From Fallopia convolvulus (Eukaryota; Streptophyta; Magnoliopsida; Caryophyllales; Polygonaceae): a DNA stretch of 64,000 nt. Positions 62,765 to 64,000 of the stretch are shown piece after piece. Positions within the stretch are counted from its first letter, which is position 1; the number at the start of each line of letters is the position of its first letter. Made by a program: the position numbers and the translations under genes. The DNA lies in NCBI GenBank assembly GCA_964016875.1, contig OZ024723.1:11313343-11377342 (forward strand), in the 5' to 3' direction. The notes below the pieces were generated by a model. It saw only the letters and a list, made by a program, of their open reading frames with translations. It was not told where the DNA came from and ran no database searches.

Positions 62765-64000
62765 TCAGCTTTTCTTTGTGCTCTTTACATTGCGTAGTGT
62801 CATAACGAGTCTCTGTCTTTCACCTTCAACCTCTGCAAATTTAAGGCTGATCTCAGAGTACCTCTCTTGCATTTCATTCAGTTCAGCTTCCATGCACGAC
62901 TTCTCTTCCCTCAAAGACGTCATTTCTTTCAATAATGCATCAATGCCGTGTTCATCTCTCGCGTTGAGTCTGGATGCTACTTCTCCATTACTGTAGAAAT
63001 GGGAAGATTAATCATACTTGGAGATTTAATAATGTAAATAAGCTGCAGAGAGTGAAAAAAACAAACAAGATATCCATACCTATTTATGGTTGTATCATTC
63101 CCTCTAAGGTTGTTGGAATCGGCATGGAATGTGAATTCTCCGGTATTGCCATCAACCTAAATGAAAAACATATAAGATTTGCTAGCCAGAAATAGAAATT
63201 GAAGTGCTGGATATTTCAAAATGGCTGTTTTCATCAGTTTTGAGTATAGACCATCTCCACAGCCGAGTAAGTTTAAGGGAAATTAGCATTAGGTTGTAAT
63301 TTGTAAAGCAGTACCTTAATACTAAAGCAGTTTATGAATAAAAGTACAAATATATTCATTGACTTACCATTCTGCTGTCATCTTCATGATGAACTATACT
63401 GGTCTGACTGAGTTCTTCCAATTTTGCTTCCAGTTCTTCAATCTTGTTATGTAGATGCTTTTCCTTCTCATGAAAGGCATTTGCAGAGCTTTCCATGTCA
63501 ACTTTCTTCTGTTTTATTTGCCCCTGTAGCAAACCAAATTATTTATCAAAAACCCAAAATAAAAAAATTCAAAAACAACCTGATAACTTGATTTTAAAAA
63601 TTTACCTCGAGCAATTTTATTCTCTCCTTCAATGAAGCAGCCTCTTTTGGACTGTACGAAACAAATTCGGTCTTACTGCTCTTAGAGGATGCTTTTGTTC
63701 TTTCTGCTGCAATAGCCCGTCCATTGTTATCTTTTAACTCCCTCTCCATATGCATAAGAGCATCATCCTTCTTCTTTAATTCACCTTTGAGTTGCAATAC
63801 TTGCTTTCTGAATTTCTCCTTCTCCAACTCATCCTCTATTAAAGAATGTCTCATCTCTTCACACTGAGCTCTGAGTGTATCCACCTCATTTTCCAGATTT
63901 CTGAGGGCCATATCCTTTTCATCCTTCTCCAACTTATTTTCCCTCTGAGCTTCTAGTTGCTTAGACTTCTCCTCAATCTCCACCAGCTTCAAACTCAGCT
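62765..64000 (-). CDS. Coiled-coil protein, C-terminal exons (myosin-heavy-chain-like, At1g63300-like)
   Basis: This is a partial gene whose 5' part lies beyond the window. The exons are 64000(partial)-63606, 63523-63368, 63156-63080 and 62990-62765, all with GT-AG junctions and an open frame ending TGA. Residues form a long charged coiled coil (QLEAQRENKLEKDEKDMALR, then QLKGELKKKDDALMHMEREL). The C-terminal block LKEMTSLREEKSCMEAELNE, QERYSEISLKFAEVEGERQR and VMTLRNVKSTKKS is typical of plant proteins with an N-terminal NT-C2 (EEIG1/EHBP1) domain, annotated as myosin heavy chain-related. They are thought to act in membrane trafficking or cytoskeletal linkage. The NT-C2 domain itself is not visible here. 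Confidence 0.82.

Noticed and set aside
1..64000. tRNA, rRNA or small RNA genes
   Set aside because: I saw no tRNA cloverleaf with A and B boxes, no rRNA-like sequence and no U6-type promoter. A covariance-model scan would be needed to exclude small RNAs.

Overview
This is plant nuclear DNA: a transposon-dense stretch of a eudicot chromosome. The signs are split genes with GT-AG introns, AT-rich intergenic DNA, and plant-type Copia, Gypsy, L1 and Mutator-like (MULE) elements. Two host genes close to Arabidopsis At1g63430 and At1g63300 are also present. No bacterial features are present. I cannot name the species. All identifications come from reading the sequence; no search was run.

Layout. 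0-4.2 kb: a decayed MULE (M0) with its transposase on the minus strand, GC-rich CGCGCAA palindromes on both sides and a nearby ubiquitin/SUMO-like open frame. 6.0-11.3 kb: a decayed Copia retrotransposon whose two ends do not match. 12.3-29.5 kb: a large MULE (element A) with a FAR1-type transposase (+) facing a many-exon Ulp1-protease gene (-). A is interrupted by a solo LTR (14.1-15.4 kb) and an L1-type LINE (21.5-25.5 kb). 29.8-40.9 kb: a second large MULE (element B) with the same convergent two-gene plan. A 1.28-kb Pack-MULE carrying a piece of a glycosyltransferase gene sits in the first intron of B's Ulp1 gene. 41.8-45.6 kb: the best preserved gene, a 13-exon LRR receptor-like pseudokinase (-). 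47.8-61.5 kb: an old Gypsy element (G1, -) split by a solo LTR, itself split by a second Gypsy element (G2, +). 62.8-64.0 kb: the 3' end of a coiled-coil, myosin-heavy-chain-like gene (-) that runs off the window.

The most interesting signal is in A and B. Each element's introns and spacers are filled with its own short motif, and by eye the exons lack it. In A it is the self-complementary TGTATACA; in B it is ATGAACAAAT. Gene order, convergent orientation and even the sizes of the first coding exons (10 nt for the transposase, 34 nt for the Ulp1 gene) are shared, while the motifs are unrelated. This resembles the Arabidopsis VANDAL MULEs, whose VANC anti-silencing proteins recognise short motifs scattered through their own element's noncoding DNA. 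I infer that A and B are relics of two such element-specific recognition systems. M0, with its private CGCGCAA palindromes, may be a third.
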